From: Hydractinia symbiolongicarpus
Lineage: Eukaryota > Cnidaria > Hydrozoa > Anthoathecata > Hydractiniidae
Length of the DNA: 64,000 nt
Reading direction: 5' to 3'
NCBI RefSeq assembly: GCF_029227915.1
Contig: NC_079882.1
Coordinates: 7,130,001-7,194,000 of the forward strand
Shown: positions 61,701 to 64,000 of the stretch, piece by piece
Layout of the letters: each line of letters starts with the position of its first letter
Position numbering within the stretch: position 1 is the stretch's first letter
Notes under the pieces: model-generated
What the model was told of the DNA's origin: nothing
Database searches by the model: none
The model's input: only the letters and a program-made list of their open reading frames with translations
Position numbers and translations under genes: made by a program

Positions 61701-63886
61701 ATTTATAGGAAAGTTGACATTTTTTACCTTGGTAAGGTACATTCGGTGTTGTCATGATAATTTCAGTATTATATTCCTAAACACATAAAATCATAACATG
61801 TCTTTTAAGAGAAACTACTGTTTTTTTTGGAAGAATAAATTAGAAGAATGAAGGTAAAGGGCTTGTTTGTGCTGTGCCATTATGATTTCTCCCCGCAGTG
61901 GGTAGCAAAAGAGGATTTTCGTGTAGAAAAGGAAGTCAATATATTATAAAAATTACGAAACTGTGAGTAGAACAAACCTGAGACAGTCTCTGTTTGAAAA
62001 CATCCATGTGCAACAAACCAAGAAAACCAATTCGCCATCCTTGACCGAGTGCGACACTAAAACATACCAATCAAATCTAATGAAACAAGATGTATAGGTT
62101 ACCTTTTAAGCTTAATAACGATCAAATATGGTGAGCACAAAATTTAACATTCAGTTCCAGAACAATCCAGGACAAACTTAGGTAAACTTGATTTTTAAGA
62201 AAATTCAAGAGACTTGTTAAAAGTGAGCAAAATCCCTGAAAATTGCAGGACGAAAGCAAGTTTGAGGATCTTCAAGGATTTATTTAACTAGCGGCAGCCT
62301 GTTTTAGGTCGTGCTTATAAAATCACCACTAATGTAAAAATTACTTAAGCACATTACTTATGTAGCTGGTGTAGTAACAAACTCTTTAATTCCACCAAAA
62401 ACCAAAGAAATCTCATTAAAACTGCAATGAGGACGACTCGGCTAAGATTTTCGAAGCACGAATGCTGTTTAATGTGACCATCATGTACTACACGAATCCT
62501 ATTTGCTAAAAGCTTGCTACAAGATGGTAGGATTATTAAAACGAAAACTGTAAACATTGGTCAATGAATTCAAAAGGGTTACCACCAGTGTATATGAGAA
62601 ATTAGTTATTTTAAAAGGAGGCATTTGATGCACATTCCCTCAATACGAATTTAAAGGAACACAAAGGCAACTCAAAGCCAGCCCAGCCCCGATCTTTTGA
62701 TATTATCTTCACATAAACAAGTGTTCACCTGTTATCTGGATGGACAGACACACTTGCATCATTCAGAGTAAGTTTTTGAATGGCTCGCTGTAAATTTCGG
62801 TACATGCTTTGATCCGATGGATAAACACCTGCAAAAACCTAAAATAAAGCAAACAATCTGTACTCAGGAAGTTATTATATATATCGTTGTAAAAATTCAC
62901 TTGAAAATTAACTGCCTTAAAAGAACTATCATTCAGATGAAGAAGTAAGATTTACACTAATAGATTTTGTGTTGTTCAAAATACTTGTCTAATGTAAATA
63001 AAAACGAAAGCATTGGAATATATATCGAAAATATAATAATATCGTCTTAAAACCTAAATAATTATTGCAAAAAACCCATCAAAAACCACGTTTAGCACTG
63101 AGCTGTAAAGACAACTTACCATCGGAGTGGGAGTTTTAAATCCGGAAGCAGGAGTTACAGGTTTATCCACATGATGGAAAGTGTCTCCTACTAAAGCCAA
63201 TTTTACATCTCGCATTCCCATCGTAATGAACCCGACTTGACCAGCATATCTAGAAATTTCATGCATTAAACACATACACCGCTGTTTCCAATAAACTCTA
63301 ACGGTTCGCCAATAATTAAATGGAAATGTTATGACTAAAAAGGTATTTGGGTTTCTTGTCACATGACACGTCTGCGTCAAATGCTATTGTAAGGACAAGA
63401 TGTCAACGACGTATGCAAAAAGGGTGTCACAGTTTAAACGGGGTAACTTTAAAATGAACATGACAGGCGGATTATGCAGAAGTCAAGATGTTCTGAAAGC
63501 TGAGATTAGGCGTGGCAACCTTGAACACATATTCTGAATGCCTTGTAGAACGCAAATAATGGAAATGTATAAATAAATATTTTACAATTTATCAACTACA
63601 ACTTCATTCGGGTGAAGAATTCCTACTTCCAAAACATCATATGTTTCTTTTGAATAAGCAGATTGTAATCGGTCACCTGAAAATAATAAAAATAGTCAAA
63701 TGAAACTATTCAATTGTGGCTTAACTTCAGTTTTGTTTTATACAACCAAGAAAAATCAAGATCTTCACCAGACCTTTTTTTACTACACCATTTTTCACAG
63801 CCATTAGACAGATAACACCACGATAAACATCATACCACGAATCAAATAAGAATAATGACAAATTCTCTGTGGAGTTTCCTTTAGGA
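58772..63886 (-). CDS. GUF1: GUF1/LepA translation elongation GTPase, 5' part outside window
   Basis: Fourteen exons join in phase to 415 residues and a stop: 63774-63886, 63586-63676, 63120-63249, 62729-62838, 61978-62056, 61728-61776, 61412-61467, 61141-61242, 60919-61052, 60578-60623, 60368-60483, 59891-59950, 59776-59812 and 58772-58897. GUF1 is the mitochondrial relative of bacterial EF4 (LepA), a ribosome-binding GTPase. Signatures in order are [20 protein letters not shown] (domain 2), [100 protein letters not shown] and [10 protein letters not shown]. The LepA-specific C-terminal domain follows: [58 protein letters not shown] and [18 protein letters not shown]. The GTP-binding domain must lie beyond position 64000. 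The donor after 59891 is weak (AC/GTGGGT) but is the only one that keeps the frame. Confidence 0.95.
60065..60303 (+). mobile_element. tRNA-derived SINE copy in a GUF1 intron
   Basis: The head has an A-box-like TGGTGGCCTGTTGCAGTG and a B-box-like GGGGTTTAAACCC about 33 nt apart, then GGCTGAGTCAGGCAAGAGAC. The body matches 13386-13656. It lies opposite in sense to GUF1, between exons 59950 and 60368. Confidence 0.65.
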
Positions 63887-64000
63887 CTAAAATTATAAAA
63901 GGTGGGATTACTCATACTTTCTTCGAAATAGTAACATTGAATTTCAACAATTACTCACAAAATTTCCATAGTCTCATTTTTTATAAGGAAAGTACGGAAA

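Overview
This window looks like nuclear DNA of an AT-rich invertebrate animal, most plausibly a cnidarian (perhaps a hydrozoan). The reasons are spliced genes with GT-AG introns, metazoan transcription factors (POU class 4, ETS), and many short inverted-repeat elements ending in CAACCTCGTCCCCAGGG-like termini of a type I associate with cnidarian genomes. The taxon is an inference; the animal origin is secure.

Layout. Positions 1-11750 hold a tandem duplication. A 3353-bp block with an intronless 335-residue protein gene of unknown function occurs at 1-3353 and again at 8398-11750, at a constant 8397-bp offset. One substitution was noticed. Between the copies lies a proton-coupled amino acid transporter of the SLC36 family (+ strand, six exons, first exon or exons missing). 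Positions 11751-18400 are non-coding and repeat-bearing. At 18430-19576 (- strand) is a two-exon ETS-domain factor. Positions 19620-33600 have no recognised host gene but carry a decayed pogo/Tigger transposon (23303-26140) containing a minisatellite of about 129-bp units, plus foldback MITEs. At 33627-35908 (- strand) is a POU4 (Brn-3) gene with a possible second first exon. At 38808-51909 (- strand) is most of DNA polymerase theta (POLQ): helicase domain, central region and family-A polymerase in ten in-frame exons, its large introns loaded with transposons. Positions 52495-53590 (+) are a truncated LINE. Positions 53600-58770 are repeats and mobile-element relics. At 58772-63886 (- strand) is the 3' part of GUF1/LepA, a translation GTPase, in fourteen exons; its 5' end is beyond the window.

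The genes do not form a pathway. They are ordinary eukaryotic neighbours: a membrane transporter, two developmental transcription factors, a DNA end-joining repair enzyme and an organellar translation factor. All exon joins given for SLC36, ETS, POU4, POLQ and GUF1 were checked by hand for GT/AG borders and reading-frame phase, and they close in frame.

The most interesting items are the near-identical duplicated orphan gene with its predicted 5'-truncated SLC36 partner, the POLQ intron made almost wholly of a pogo element with a second element nested inside it, a long inverted repeat in another POLQ intron, an 81-nt stop-free in-frame intron in the POLQ helicase, and a possible alternative first exon of POU4. 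I did not find a convincing new multi-gene system.
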